NCBI GenBank assembly: GCA_003612625.1
Contig: RAZJ01000001.1
Coordinates: 1 to 64,000 of the forward strand
Origin: a bacterium 1XD42-1
GTDB taxonomy: Bacteria > Bacillota > Clostridia > Oscillospirales > Ruminococcaceae
Reading direction: 5' to 3'
Length of the DNA: 64,000 nucleotides
Of this stretch, positions 8,258-16,366 are shown piece after piece. The notes beneath the pieces are model-generated. The model was not told the DNA's origin. It saw only the letters and a program-made list of their open reading frames with translations, and did no database searches. A program made the position numbers and the translations under genes. Position 1 is the stretch's first letter, and each line of letters opens with the position of its first letter.

Positions 8258-9127
8258 ATGGCGCTGGCCAATAAAAAAATTACCGATTCTGTATTGCGGA
8301 CCGGTGTTATCAGCGCCCCTGATAAGCTTACTGGTACTGCCGCCGAAAATAAAATGGTTTTCGACCGCCTGATCCGCAATATCGTTGCCCAATCCCTGAA
8401 TCCCCTCATTGATGAGCTGGCTGGGGAAAACGGCGCTGCCGCTATCGGTTTCTCCGGCGGCAATTTAGGCATGTTCACTGCTGAAACCAAAAACCATATT
8501 GTCAGCAAGGATAACCCCCACGGCATTTCTGTAAAACAAATCGGCGCCGAAACCCCGGAGGGTGCTCAAAACAAAGTCAATGAGGCTTTACTCTCCCATC
8601 AGAAAGATGTCAAGGCCCATGCAAGTATCCTTTCCGCCATCGTTCAGGAAGCTGTAAACCTGCATACCAGCCAGCAATATCGCGGCACCCTTTTAGTGAC
8701 CATCCCTGTTTCCCTATGGCACCAGGCACAGGATAATGTTCCCGGGTTCCCTTATATATGTGATGTTCCTGCAAAAGTCAATGACACCGATTCCCCCAAT
8801 GGCGCCTGCCTCCCCGGCTTCTATGACATTGCCGGAACTGCCGGTATGGCCAGCGGCTGCCAGACTTTTAACGGCTTCCTCCGGTTCTTTGCCAAACGTA
8901 TCCCAACTGCTGAAATCCAAGCCTGGGTCGCTTTATACCGGGCTTGGGACGGCAGCAGCCAGGCCGCTGGCATCCCTTTGGGCAAAGGCTTGGAAATTAA
9001 CCCCCAGGGCGCCCTGGAATTGGACGGTTCTGTCGCGACACAAGAAGATTTTGCCGACGAGGAGGAGGTTTCCCATGCCGTAGGGCAGATTTTTCAAGAG
9101 CCTGATCCATTAACCATTCATTTATAA
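8258..9127 (+). CDS. Putative tail fibre / appendage protein
   Basis: A 289-residue protein. Residues 86-98 carry NPHGISVKQIGAE, a short motif found in many Gram-positive phage tail fibre and baseplate appendage proteins at the junction between the attachment domain and the shaft. The N-terminal 60 residues are helical and could dock to the tail hub. The C-terminal half is glycine-rich with beta character (GACLPGFYDIAGTAGMASGC). It starts at ATG 8258 after AAAAGGATG. It lies directly downstream of the tail hub gene. The receptor is unknown. Confidence 0.6.
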   Translation: MALANKKITDSVLRTGVISAPDKLTGTAAENKMVFDRLIRNIVAQSLNPLIDELAGENGAAAIGFSGGNLGMFTAETKNHIVSKDNPHGISVKQIGAETPEGAQNKVNEALLSHQKDVKAHASILSAIVQEAVNLHTSQQYRGTLLVTIPVSLWHQAQDNVPGFPYICDVPAKVNDTDSPNGACLPGFYDIAGTAGMASGCQTFNGFLRFFAKRIPTAEIQAWVALYRAWDGSSQAAGIPLGKGLEINPQGALELDGSVATQEDFADEEEVSHAVGQIFQEPDPLTIHL

Positions 9128-9151
9128 GTTCTTTTTAGGAGGATTTTTATT

Positions 9152-9454
9152 ATGGGAAAAAATTTAGTTACCAGAGATACCATTGTCAATCTGGCAAAAC
9201 AAATTAAAGCCAATTTTACCTCGAAAACTGCTTTTGCCCAAATGGAACAAAATGTGAATTCCGCCTTTAAAAGCGGCGAAATTGTCGGTTCTACTATAAA
9301 CCTTTATACCGCTTCCGATAAATCCGGTACCCCCGCTTTTTCTTTCGATTTCCCGGAACAGCTTTCCATTGAGGACTACACCGAAGAAGAAATTGCCCAG
9401 CTTTTTGCGGACTCCAACTCGGACAACCCTGCCGCGGAAACCCAAAATCCATAA
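9152..9454 (+). CDS. Phage protein of unknown function (100 residues)
   Basis: A small protein with a lysine-rich N-terminal helix (VTRDTIVNLAKQIKANF) followed by a short beta region and an acidic tail (YTEEEIAQLFADSNSDN). There is no signal peptide or membrane segment. An AGGAGG lies 9 bases before the ATG at 9152. It is expressed in series with the neighbouring tail genes, separated by 24 bases upstream and 18 downstream. A structural or chaperone role for the fibre module is possible, but I recognise no family. Confidence 0.55.
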   Translation: MGKNLVTRDTIVNLAKQIKANFTSKTAFAQMEQNVNSAFKSGEIVGSTINLYTASDKSGTPAFSFDFPEQLSIEDYTEEEIAQLFADSNSDNPAAETQNP

Positions 9455-9472
9455 TAAAGGAGGTTCGGCTGG

Positions 9473-9913
9473 ATGGCCAGAAAATATAAACTGCTTTTGG
9501 ATTCCGGTCTGTCCTTCTTATGCCAGCATATCAAACAAATCCGCTTAAAAGCGGATTTGGCTGGTACTGCTGTTTCCCAACTGGCTGACGCTTTCGATTC
9601 CAGTTTGGACGAAATCCAGAACCATTTATCTCAAAAACAGTCCTCTATATTAAAACAAAATTTTATTATCCCTGCCGAGGGATGGAGTACCGATGCTTCT
9701 GTTCCGGAATATCCCGCTTTCTTAGATATTGCCGTCCCCGATTTATCCGATCAGGATTATGTTTCGGTGACTGCCCTCCCCCAATCCTTTCAAACCGCTC
9801 TCTCGGCCCGTTTTGCCCCTGTCCAAAGCTTATCCGGCAAATTCCGCCTCCGGGCTGAAGCTGCCCCTGCTCAGGCTATTGATGCTATCTATATTGTCGC
9901 TAAAGGAGGTTGA
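9473..9913 (+). CDS. Phage protein of unknown function, probable tail-appendage component
   Basis: A 146-residue protein with a helical N-terminal third (residues 1-65, ending in a likely coiled coil around DSSLDEIQNHLSQKQSS) and a beta-rich C-terminal domain starting at FIIPAEGWSTD. The pattern of helix then a short domain with PAEGW is seen in small proteins that trimerise on phage tails, but I cannot name a family. The start ATG at 9473 follows AAAGGAGG at 9457-9464. It is followed 9 bases later by another tail-type gene. Confidence 0.55.
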   Translation: MARKYKLLLDSGLSFLCQHIKQIRLKADLAGTAVSQLADAFDSSLDEIQNHLSQKQSSILKQNFIIPAEGWSTDASVPEYPAFLDIAVPDLSDQDYVSVTALPQSFQTALSARFAPVQSLSGKFRLRAEAAPAQAIDAIYIVAKGG

Positions 9914-9922
9914 TTCTTTAAA

Positions 9923-10501
9923 ATGTATGGTCCTTTTAGTCCAACCGGCTCCAAAGGTGTTTCTACCGAATTTACCCAGGCTGCTGACCGCGCAAATATT
10001 GCCAGCGGCGAATCCTTCGAAACGATTTTAGGGAAAATGGCAAAATGGTATACCGATTTAAAGCCTGTCGCCTGGGATGGCGTCGAGGCTTCGGATAACC
10101 TCTTATTTAAACCCGAGGTCAATGACCGCCTTTCCAGATGTTTCATGAACTCTGAAAAAATGGGAGTCTGCCGCCGCTTCGGCCCCATCGCTGTTTTCGG
10201 CTTTCAAACGAGGGTCCAGCGTATCGCCAGCAGTTCCAATTCTGCCAGCCCTGAAATCGCTGTATTAAGCGGTTTCGCCTTATCCAATGCCTATCTCTTT
10301 GGACTCCTTGCCTATATGCCCAGCAATCCTACAAACTACAATAAAAATCCAAACGATATGCGTAAAATAAAATGCTGGCCTATGATCAATCTTGCCCGGT
10401 CTGCTATGACAGTTCTCGTCAACAGCAGCGGCGAAGCTTTAACCGAAAACCTTTTATCCGATGGCTACTACTTTGGTCAAGGCGTCATCTTATACCGCTG
10501 A
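9923..10501 (+). CDS. Phage protein of unknown function, possible receptor-binding or tail protein
   Basis: A 192-residue protein with a helical first third and a beta-rich remainder (FGPIAVFGFQTRVQRIA, ALSNAYLFGLLAYM, SDGYYFGQGVILYR). It begins at ATG 9923 with AAAGGAGG at 9902-9909, inside the end of the preceding gene. It is the last gene before the lysis cassette. Its place after the fibre-like genes makes a virion surface role plausible, but no family motif is recognised. Confidence 0.55.
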   Translation: MYGPFSPTGSKGVSTEFTQAADRANIASGESFETILGKMAKWYTDLKPVAWDGVEASDNLLFKPEVNDRLSRCFMNSEKMGVCRRFGPIAVFGFQTRVQRIASSSNSASPEIAVLSGFALSNAYLFGLLAYMPSNPTNYNKNPNDMRKIKCWPMINLARSAMTVLVNSSGEALTENLLSDGYYFGQGVILYR

Positions 10502-10517
10502 TTGGAGGTTCTTTCTT

Positions 10518-10994
10518 ATGCGCTCTCTGTTTCCTGACTGCCTCAATACTGCAAAAACTTTCTTACTGGCTGCTGCCGCTTCCTTAGGCGGCTCCGTCTT
10601 GGCCGCTTTCGGCGGCGCTGATGTGTGGCTTTCTGCCCTCGCCTGCACCATGGGGGCTGATTACTTAACAGGTTTGCTCCTTGCTTTGGTTTGGAAACGC
10701 AGCCCCAAAACAGAAAATGGTGCTGCCAGCTCCCAGGCCGGCCTAAAGGGCCTTTTTAAAAAAGGCGCTATGTTCCTCACTGTCCTTGTGGCCCATCAAC
10801 TGGATTTGGCTTTCAGCTTAAATTACCTGCGCGGCGCCGTTATTATGGCCTTTTTAGCCAACGAACTCCTCTCTTTAGCCGAAAATCTCGGCCTTATGGG
10901 GATTCCCTGGCCTTCCGTTATGCAGAATGCCATTGAACTTTTAACCGCAAAGGAGGAATCTCAACCCCATGCTGACCGTTTCCAAAGGCATTGA
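10518..10994 (+). CDS. Phage holin (holin family 4 / Cp-1 type)
   Basis: A 158-residue membrane protein that would form the lesions releasing the endolysin. Hydrophobic segments are at about 15-35, 38-60 (ALACTMGADYLTGLLLALVW), 86-103 and 106-130. The motif MGADYLTGLL followed by a charged loop (WKRSPKTENG) and FKKGAMFLTVLVAH is characteristic of Gram-positive phage holins of this type. The ATG at 10518 follows GGAGG at 10503-10507. The last 26 bases overlap the lysin gene, the normal lysis cassette arrangement. Confidence 0.88.
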   Translation: MRSLFPDCLNTAKTFLLAAAASLGGSVLAAFGGADVWLSALACTMGADYLTGLLLALVWKRSPKTENGAASSQAGLKGLFKKGAMFLTVLVAHQLDLAFSLNYLRGAVIMAFLANELLSLAENLGLMGIPWPSVMQNAIELLTAKEESQPHADRFQRH

Positions 10995-11709
10995 TATTTC
11001 CAGCCATCAAGGGGATATTGATTTTTTAAAAGTTAAAAATGCCGGCTGTTCTTATGTCATTATTAAAGCCGGCCAGGGTTTTCGGGCTATGGATACCTTC
11101 CGGCAAAAATATCTTCCTGCTGTCCTCGCCGCCGGTTTGGACTGGGGCGCTTACTGGTGGAGTGATGCTGTCACCGTTTCAGAAGCCAGACAGGAGGCTG
11201 TGGCGTTTTTACAGGCTTTAAAAGGTTTAAAGCCTGCCTACCCTGTCTATATGGATCAGGAATATGACAGCCCCTGTGGAAAATGGGGGGCTGTTAAAAA
11301 TAAACAGCTCCGCACCGATATGATCAAAGCTTTCTTAGATACCCTCCAAAATGCCGGTTATTATGCCGCTCTTTACAGCTCCACCGACTGGCTGCAAAAT
11401 TGGGTTTTCGACTGCCAGTTATCCCAATACGATAAATGGGTGGCCCAATATGCTTCCAAATGTACCTATCAGGGTGATTATGGCATGTGGCAGCATCATG
11501 GCAATATTCCAGGCTTTATCGGGCACTGTGACGGTATTTCGACTCCGGTGGATCTCAATGACTGCTACCGGGACTATCCAAAAATTATCAAAGATAATCT
11601 CCTCAATGGCTGGTCAAGGGCTGATTTACAGGACAAATCTCCTTCCATCTCCTGGCTCCAGGCCTGCCAGATCTTAAAAGCCGCAGGCATCTCCACAATT
11701 ACACTTTAA
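10969..11709 (+). CDS. Phage endolysin, GH25 N-acetylmuramidase
   Basis: A 246-residue glycoside hydrolase family 25 enzyme that cleaves peptidoglycan glycan strands. GIDISSHQGDI at residues 7-17 supplies the first acidic residue (D9), and VYMDQEYD at 93-100 supplies the catalytic D96/E98 pair. WGAYWW near 59-64 and MWQH near 175 are further family landmarks. The last 25 residues (SPSISWLQACQILKAAG) look like part of a small cell-wall-binding or repeat unit. There is no signal peptide, consistent with holin-dependent release. It overlaps the holin gene and has AAAGGAGG at 10949-10956. Confidence 0.93.
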   Translation: MLTVSKGIDISSHQGDIDFLKVKNAGCSYVIIKAGQGFRAMDTFRQKYLPAVLAAGLDWGAYWWSDAVTVSEARQEAVAFLQALKGLKPAYPVYMDQEYDSPCGKWGAVKNKQLRTDMIKAFLDTLQNAGYYAALYSSTDWLQNWVFDCQLSQYDKWVAQYASKCTYQGDYGMWQHHGNIPGFIGHCDGISTPVDLNDCYRDYPKIIKDNLLNGWSRADLQDKSPSISWLQACQILKAAGISTITL

Positions 11710-11727
11710 AGGAGGCTCCTCTCTCTT

Positions 11728-13287
11728 ATGGGTTTACTAAACAGCAGAAGTTCCAGCAGCTCCAGCAGTTCCCGGTCCAGTTCCAAATCTTCCTCCAGTT
11801 ACCGATCCAGTTCCAGCTCTTCTAAAAAAGTTTCCGGCGTTAAACTTTCTATCTCCGGTTCCAGTTCCAGCCGAAGCCCTTCTTCCTCTTCCAGCTCAAA
11901 AAAAGTTACAAGTTCCTCTGCCAAATCTTCTTCCAGCTCCGGCATTTTAAAGGGTTCCTCCAGCTATTCCCCGAAACCTTCCAGCAGCAGCTCCGGTATC
12001 TTAAAGCCGGTTTCCGGCTCCTCATCTTCTAAAACTTCCGGCAGCTATTCCGGCATCCTAAAGCCGCCTTCCAGCTCCAGTTCTTCCTCCGGCATTTTAA
12101 AGACTCCTGTTTCAAATAAGGTTTCGTCCGGAACCTTGAAGCCTTCTGGCTCCTCTGTTTTGAACCTTCCTTCAACTGCCAACAAAGTTACGGGAACGTT
12201 ACAAAATGCCTGGGACGTCCCCCGCCGGGATGCTATCCCTGGCTTTTCCGGAATCTATACCCCTGACAGCCCCGGCTTAATCAAAAGCTATAACGGCGGC
12301 AAGCTGGGCAAAGACGGGATTGTCCGTTACCCCAACGGCGTCAATGTGGATAAAGCCCATGCTGCCCGCTCCCAAGCCTTTTTTGATGTTGCCTATGGGG
12401 ACAGCACAAGCGGAAGATCCGATATGGCAGCTTTATATGGGGATGATTATATCAATGAAGTCCGCCGCCTGTCCAATATGAAAACCGGTGATCTTTCCTG
12501 GGCTGAACTGCCGGCCAGCCAGCGTCCTACCCAGTCCGGCGCTTCGTCCAACCGTATTCCTGTGGATGATGGCGAATTTTTTCCTTCCAGCGGCGGTTCC
12601 TTTGGCGGCGATTTGGACAGCATCCTTTCCGGTATGGGCTCCTCCGGCGGAAATGCCAACGGCTATGACAACGGTTATCTCAAGGATTATCTGGAGGCCA
12701 TTGAGGAATCAAAAAACGCCAGCGCTGACGCCCTCCGCAAGCAGATTGAACAGGGCCTTGCCCAGCTCAACAGCCAGAAAAATTCCATCAATGATAATTT
12801 CGCCAATGCTGCCCAGCAAAATTACATCAATGCCATGTTAAATCAAAGGGATCTTCCCCAGCTTATGGCTGCCCAGGGCTTAAACGGCGGCGCTACCGAA
12901 AGCGCCAATTTAGCGTTGATGACCAATTACCAGGATAATCAAAACAATTTAGCACAAACCCACAGTCAGAATCTCGCCCAGATTGCACAGGAAATTGCTG
13001 ACCTTTATGCAACCGGCAACATCAACTTATCAAATTTAGAAGCTGCTTATGGGAAGGAAACGGCAAAAGCCATTTTGGATGCAGGCAAACAGGCTGCTGA
13101 TTTACAGTCCCAAAAGGATATGGCTGTTTTTAAAGCCCGTATCCAGGCTATCCTTTCCCAGGCAAACCAGCAATGGCAGGCCCAGCAGGATGCTGCCAAC
13201 AGGCAATGGCAGGCACAATATAATCAGGATCAGGCCAATCGGGAATATGACCTCTGGCTTAAAAAATTACAGGCTCAACAAGCCTGA
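11728..13287 (+). CDS. Serine-rich, coiled-coil phage virion-type protein downstream of the lysin
   Basis: A 519-residue protein in three parts. Residues 1-150 are almost pure serine with K and R, and contain SGILK at 71, 89, 108 and 121 plus SGTLK at 134. Residues 155-290 look globular (GFSGIYTPDSPGLIKSY). Residues 300-519 are a long Q/A/N-rich helix set with the block LPQLMAAQGLNGGATESA, a pattern I associate with internal or ejection-type virion proteins of Gram-positive phages. The start ATG at 11728 follows AAAGGAGG. The function is unknown; the placement after the lysis genes is unusual. A terminator follows the stop at 13298. Confidence 0.7.
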   Translation: MGLLNSRSSSSSSSSRSSSKSSSSYRSSSSSSKKVSGVKLSISGSSSSRSPSSSSSSKKVTSSSAKSSSSSGILKGSSSYSPKPSSSSSGILKPVSGSSSSKTSGSYSGILKPPSSSSSSSGILKTPVSNKVSSGTLKPSGSSVLNLPSTANKVTGTLQNAWDVPRRDAIPGFSGIYTPDSPGLIKSYNGGKLGKDGIVRYPNGVNVDKAHAARSQAFFDVAYGDSTSGRSDMAALYGDDYINEVRRLSNMKTGDLSWAELPASQRPTQSGASSNRIPVDDGEFFPSSGGSFGGDLDSILSGMGSSGGNANGYDNGYLKDYLEAIEESKNASADALRKQIEQGLAQLNSQKNSINDNFANAAQQNYINAMLNQRDLPQLMAAQGLNGGATESANLALMTNYQDNQNNLAQTHSQNLAQIAQEIADLYATGNINLSNLEAAYGKETAKAILDAGKQAADLQSQKDMAVFKARIQAILSQANQQWQAQQDAANRQWQAQYNQDQANREYDLWLKKLQAQQA

Positions 13288-13297
13288 TCTTTTCAAC

Positions 13298-13333
13298 AAA
13301 GAAAGCGGATCCAACAGGATCCGCTTTCTTTTT
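13298..13333 (+). terminator. Rho-independent terminator ending the prophage late operon
   Basis: Perfect inverted repeat GAAAGCGGATCC (13301-13312) and its complement (13317-13328) around a 4-base loop, flanked by A-rich and T-rich runs. It lies 10 bases after the stop of the serine-rich protein. Confidence 0.9.
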
Positions 13334-13336
13334 CTC

Positions 13337-13365
13337 TTGACGGATTTTCTGAAAAAGCGTATCAT
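13337..13365 (+). promoter_or_regulatory. Sigma-A type promoter facing the gene-free stretch
   Basis: TTGACG (13337-13342), 17-base spacer, TATCAT (13360-13365). It follows the prophage terminator directly and points into about 430 bases without a convincing ORF. Confidence 0.7.
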
Positions 13366-13371
13366 ACAGAA

Positions 13372-13600
13372 ATATAAAAAAAGCGGGTATGCCGCAAACC
13401 GATTCCAGAAACCGGATTGGGGACATACCCGTTAAACAAGCTTCCGAAAAATTCATTCGGGAAAGATTCAGAAGCCAGGAGAGATAATGGGCCGTTCGCT
13501 TACGCGTTACCCTTTCAAGAAGTTAAGGAGAGACTTGAGAGGAGTCGTAATCCTTGTGCTTATTATACAGCTTTAACTCTAAGGAAATCCATCTAATAAA
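13372..13600 (+). ncRNA. Candidate structured non-coding RNA (unassigned)
   Basis: The stretch from 13288 to 13810 has no credible gene. Downstream of the promoter at 13337, several hairpins can be drawn: CGGGTATG (13384-13391) with CATACCCG (13424-13431); CTTCCGAA with TTCGGGAAAG (13440-13464, with bulges); GGG with CCC around 13489-13512; and CCTTTCAAG (13511-13519) with CTTGAGAGG (13534-13542). It does not match tRNA, tmRNA, SRP RNA, RNase P or a riboswitch that I can recognise. It could also include the prophage attachment site. The 3' end is not defined. Confidence 0.35.
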
Positions 13601-13689
13601 ATTACAAATTGATTACAAACCGGTAACAACCAGCCTGACGCCCCTTTTTTCCCTTCCATAAAAAGAGAACGGATAATTTAAAAAAATGC

Positions 13690-13718
13690 TATACTTATTT
13701 ACTGGGAAATGCTATAAT
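13690..13718 (+). promoter_or_regulatory. Extended -10 promoter for the PHP phosphatase gene
   Basis: TGCTATAAT at 13710-13718 is an extended -10 element. The best -35 candidate, TATACT at 13690, is poor. The leader of about 90 bases ends with AAAGGAGG at 13796-13803. Confidence 0.55.
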
Positions 13719-13810
13719 AAGAACTCATAGCTTGGTAAGGATTTGAAGAAAAATATCCTCTCCTCTGGTGTGGAAAGAAATGAAAAAATACAGTAAAGGA
13801 GGAAATCTGA

Positions 13811-14641
13811 ATGATGTACCGCAATGTTTTTGACAGCCATGTACATTCCGATAATTCATTTGACGCCCATCATTCTGTTATGTTTTTATGTGAAACCGCA
13901 ATCGAAAAAGGGCTTGCCGGATTGTGTATTACCGATCACTGTGAAATGCGGGAGTATGTCCAGGAAGAATATACCCGCTGTATCGATCAATCTGTTTTTG
14001 ACGCGGAAAAAGCTGCCTGTGTTTTTAATGGCAGGCTTTCTGTTATGGCTGGAATTGAATTATCTGATATATTTTATGACGAAGCTTTAACTGAAAGTGT
14101 GCTGGCTTCCCATCATTTCGATTTTGTGCTGGCTTCCCAGCATAATGCTTCCAATGGTGAGGACATCTATTACACCCATTTTCAAGAATGGTCTTCCGAC
14201 GAGATCCATCAATACTTAACTTTTTATTTTGAATACTTAGCAAGGATTGCCAAATGGAACCAGTATGATGTATTGGCCCATCTTACCTATCCTTTACGGT
14301 ATATTACCGGAAACTGCAGCATCCCCATAGACCTGAAAAAATATGCAGATATTATTGAAGATACCTTGAAAACCGTGGCCCAAAACGGAAAAGGCATTGA
14401 AATCAATACTTCTTCCTTAGATGACGGAATCAAAGATTTCTGCCCGCCTTTTTCCATTATCCGCCGTTTCCGGGAGCTGGGCGGGGAATATATTACCATC
14501 GGTTCCGATGCCCATGCCGCAGAAAATATCGGACGGGGAATCGAAAAAGCAATGGAAACCATGGTTTCAAATGGCTTCACCCATGTTACCTTTTACAAAC
14601 AGCGCCATCCGCTTTTGTTTGCCATAGAATCCATTGGGTAA
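13811..14641 (+). CDS. PHP-domain phosphoesterase, histidinol-phosphatase-like
   Basis: A 276-residue metal-dependent phosphatase of the PHP family. DSHVHSDNS at residues 8-16 gives the first metal-binding HxH, CITDHCEM at 39-46 the second site, MAGIELS at 79-85 the glutamate, SQHN near 109 another histidine, LAHLTYP near 156 and SDAHAAE near 235 the last D/H pair. HisK/HisJ-type histidinol phosphatases share this layout and length, but no other histidine genes are near, so the substrate is open. The ATG at 13811 is chosen for spacing to AAAGGAGG; ATG 13814 is an alternative. It is followed by the Lrp and aminotransferase genes. Confidence 0.82.
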   Translation: MMYRNVFDSHVHSDNSFDAHHSVMFLCETAIEKGLAGLCITDHCEMREYVQEEYTRCIDQSVFDAEKAACVFNGRLSVMAGIELSDIFYDEALTESVLASHHFDFVLASQHNASNGEDIYYTHFQEWSSDEIHQYLTFYFEYLARIAKWNQYDVLAHLTYPLRYITGNCSIPIDLKKYADIIEDTLKTVAQNGKGIEINTSSLDDGIKDFCPPFSIIRRFRELGGEYITIGSDAHAAENIGRGIEKAMETMVSNGFTHVTFYKQRHPLLFAIESIG

Positions 14642-14671
14642 ACTATTTACAAAAATAGGAGATGAGGGAAA

Positions 14672-15169
14672 ATGAAAGAATTGAATCATGAAAAATTACT
14701 CCGCTTATTGGCAGATAACGGAAAATTAACCCACGCACAATTAGCCGTTATGCTGGACAGCACCGAAGATGAAGTCGCTGCCTGTATTGCAGATTTTGAA
14801 AAGCGCGGCATTATCAAAGGTTATAAAACAGTAATCGACTGGGAAAAAACCGGTCGTGATGATCTGGTCAGCGCACGAATTGAAATTAAGGTCATTCCCA
14901 AAGGTACGATGGGCTTTGAAGAAATTGCTTATACTATTTCCCAGTTTCCCGAAGTGGAAACCTGTTACCTGATGAGCGGCGGATATGATATTGCTTTAAC
15001 CATCAGCGGCAAAAGCTTTAAAGATATTGCCCTGTTCGTAGCCCACCGTTTAGCTCCCTTAGAACCTGTCCAGTCAACCGCAACCCATTTTGTATTGAAA
15101 AAATATAAACAGCGGGGTATTCTAATGACAGATGAGGCTGAAGATGAAAGGGAGGCTGCCTGCTTATGA
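14672..15169 (+). CDS. Lrp/AsnC-family transcriptional regulator
   Basis: A 165-residue regulator. Residues 5-50 form the winged helix-turn-helix (NHEKLLRLLADNGKLTHAQL then LDSTEDEVAACIADFEKRGI), and residues 65-145 form the ligand-sensing RAM domain (VSARIEIKVIP and YLMSGGYDIALTISG). Such proteins bind amino acids and control amino acid metabolism. Its stop overlaps the start of the aminotransferase by 4 bases (ATGA), so the pair is one operon and probably autoregulated with the enzyme. The C-terminal 15 residues are an acidic tail beyond the domain. AGGAGATGAGGG precedes the ATG. Confidence 0.9.
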   Translation: MKELNHEKLLRLLADNGKLTHAQLAVMLDSTEDEVAACIADFEKRGIIKGYKTVIDWEKTGRDDLVSARIEIKVIPKGTMGFEEIAYTISQFPEVETCYLMSGGYDIALTISGKSFKDIALFVAHRLAPLEPVQSTATHFVLKKYKQRGILMTDEAEDEREAACL

Positions 15170-16338
15170 ACTATGAAAAGATCATGAGCCGGACGGTCCA
15201 GGAAATTAAACCTTCCGGAATCCGCCGTTTTTTTGATTTAGCAGCCGATATGAAAGATGTGATTTCCTTAGGGGTCGGGGAGCCGGATTTCAAAACCCCC
15301 TGGACCATCCGCCGGGCTGGTATTGAAAGCCTGGAAAAGGGGCATACTTGGTATACCGCAAATGCTGGGCTGATCAGCCTCCGCCAGGAGGTTGCCGCTT
15401 ATTTGGATCGGCGGTTCCAGCTCCAATATGATCCCCAGAAAGAAATTTTTATTACTGTGGGCGGCTCGGAAGCCATTGACGGCGCCATCCGTACATTAGT
15501 CGATCCGGGAGATGAAGTGCTGATTCCGGAACCTTCCTTTGTATGTTATACCCCCATCACCCAGTTGGCCCACGGTATCCCGGTGCCTATCTGCACCAGG
15601 GCAGAAGACAGCTTCCGCCTGACGCCGGAAGCCCTCCGATCCGCCATTACGCCAAAAACAAAGCTGCTGGTACTGCCTTTCCCCAATAACCCCACTGGCG
15701 CTGTTATGCGTAGGGAACATCTGGAAGCCATTGCCCAGGTGCTGCGGGGTACAGAAATCATGGTTCTTTCTGACGAAATTTATGCGGAGCTGACCTACGG
15801 AGGGGATCATGTATCTTTTGCTTCCATTGACGGGATGCGGGAACGGACTGTTGTGATCAATGGCTTTTCAAAAGCTTTTGCTATGACCGGATGGCGGCTG
15901 GGGTATGCCGCCGCGCCAGCTCCCATTACCAAACAAATGATTAAAGTCCACCAGTTTGCCATTATGAGCGCCCCCACTACCAGCCAGTATGCCGCTGTTC
16001 AGGCTCTGCGGGAATGCAGCGGTGAAGTGGAAGCCATGCGGGATCAATACGATATGCGCCGCAGACTGCTGGTAGACGGGCTAAACCGGTTAGGTCTGAC
16101 CTGCTTTGAGCCGGAAGGCGCTTTTTATGTATTCCCTTCCATCCGCAAAACAGGCATGAAAAGTTTAGAATTTTGTGAGACCCTGCTGAAAGAAGAAAGG
16201 GTCGCAGTTGTGCCAGGAGATGCCTTTGGAAATTCCGGAGAAGGCTTTGTCCGGATTTCCTATTCCTATTCCATCAACCATTTAATGGAATCTTTGAAAC
16301 GGATTGGCAGCTTTATGGAACGCCACAATCAGAATTAG
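15166..16338 (+). CDS. Pyridoxal-phosphate aminotransferase, class I/II (aspartate/alanine type)
   Basis: A 390-residue fold-type I aminotransferase. SLGVGEPDFKTP near residue 36 is the family N-terminal signature, FPNNPTGAVM near 170 binds the cofactor, SDEIYAEL near 203 holds the aspartate and tyrosine that contact pyridoxine, NGFSKAFAMTGWRLGY near 234 contains the Schiff-base lysine, and GFVRISYS near 363 has the carboxylate-binding arginine. The length is normal. It is translationally coupled to the Lrp regulator, a common Clostridia pairing. Exact amino-donor specificity cannot be read from sequence alone. Confidence 0.92.
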   Translation: MNYEKIMSRTVQEIKPSGIRRFFDLAADMKDVISLGVGEPDFKTPWTIRRAGIESLEKGHTWYTANAGLISLRQEVAAYLDRRFQLQYDPQKEIFITVGGSEAIDGAIRTLVDPGDEVLIPEPSFVCYTPITQLAHGIPVPICTRAEDSFRLTPEALRSAITPKTKLLVLPFPNNPTGAVMRREHLEAIAQVLRGTEIMVLSDEIYAELTYGGDHVSFASIDGMRERTVVINGFSKAFAMTGWRLGYAAAPAPITKQMIKVHQFAIMSAPTTSQYAAVQALRECSGEVEAMRDQYDMRRRLLVDGLNRLGLTCFEPEGAFYVFPSIRKTGMKSLEFCETLLKEERVAVVPGDAFGNSGEGFVRISYSYSINHLMESLKRIGSFMERHNQN

Positions 16339-16366
16339 GGAACCAGACAAAGGGGAGGGATGATAA

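Noticed and set aside
11740-12180. DNA tandem repeat or CRISPR-like array
   Set aside because: The periodicity comes from serine codons in an open reading frame; the units vary in length and sequence, with no constant spacer.
13372-13600. tRNA, tmRNA, SRP RNA, RNase P or a known riboswitch
   Set aside because: None of their conserved cores could be found; only some c-di-GMP-like letters (GCAAACC, GAAA) occur without the rest.
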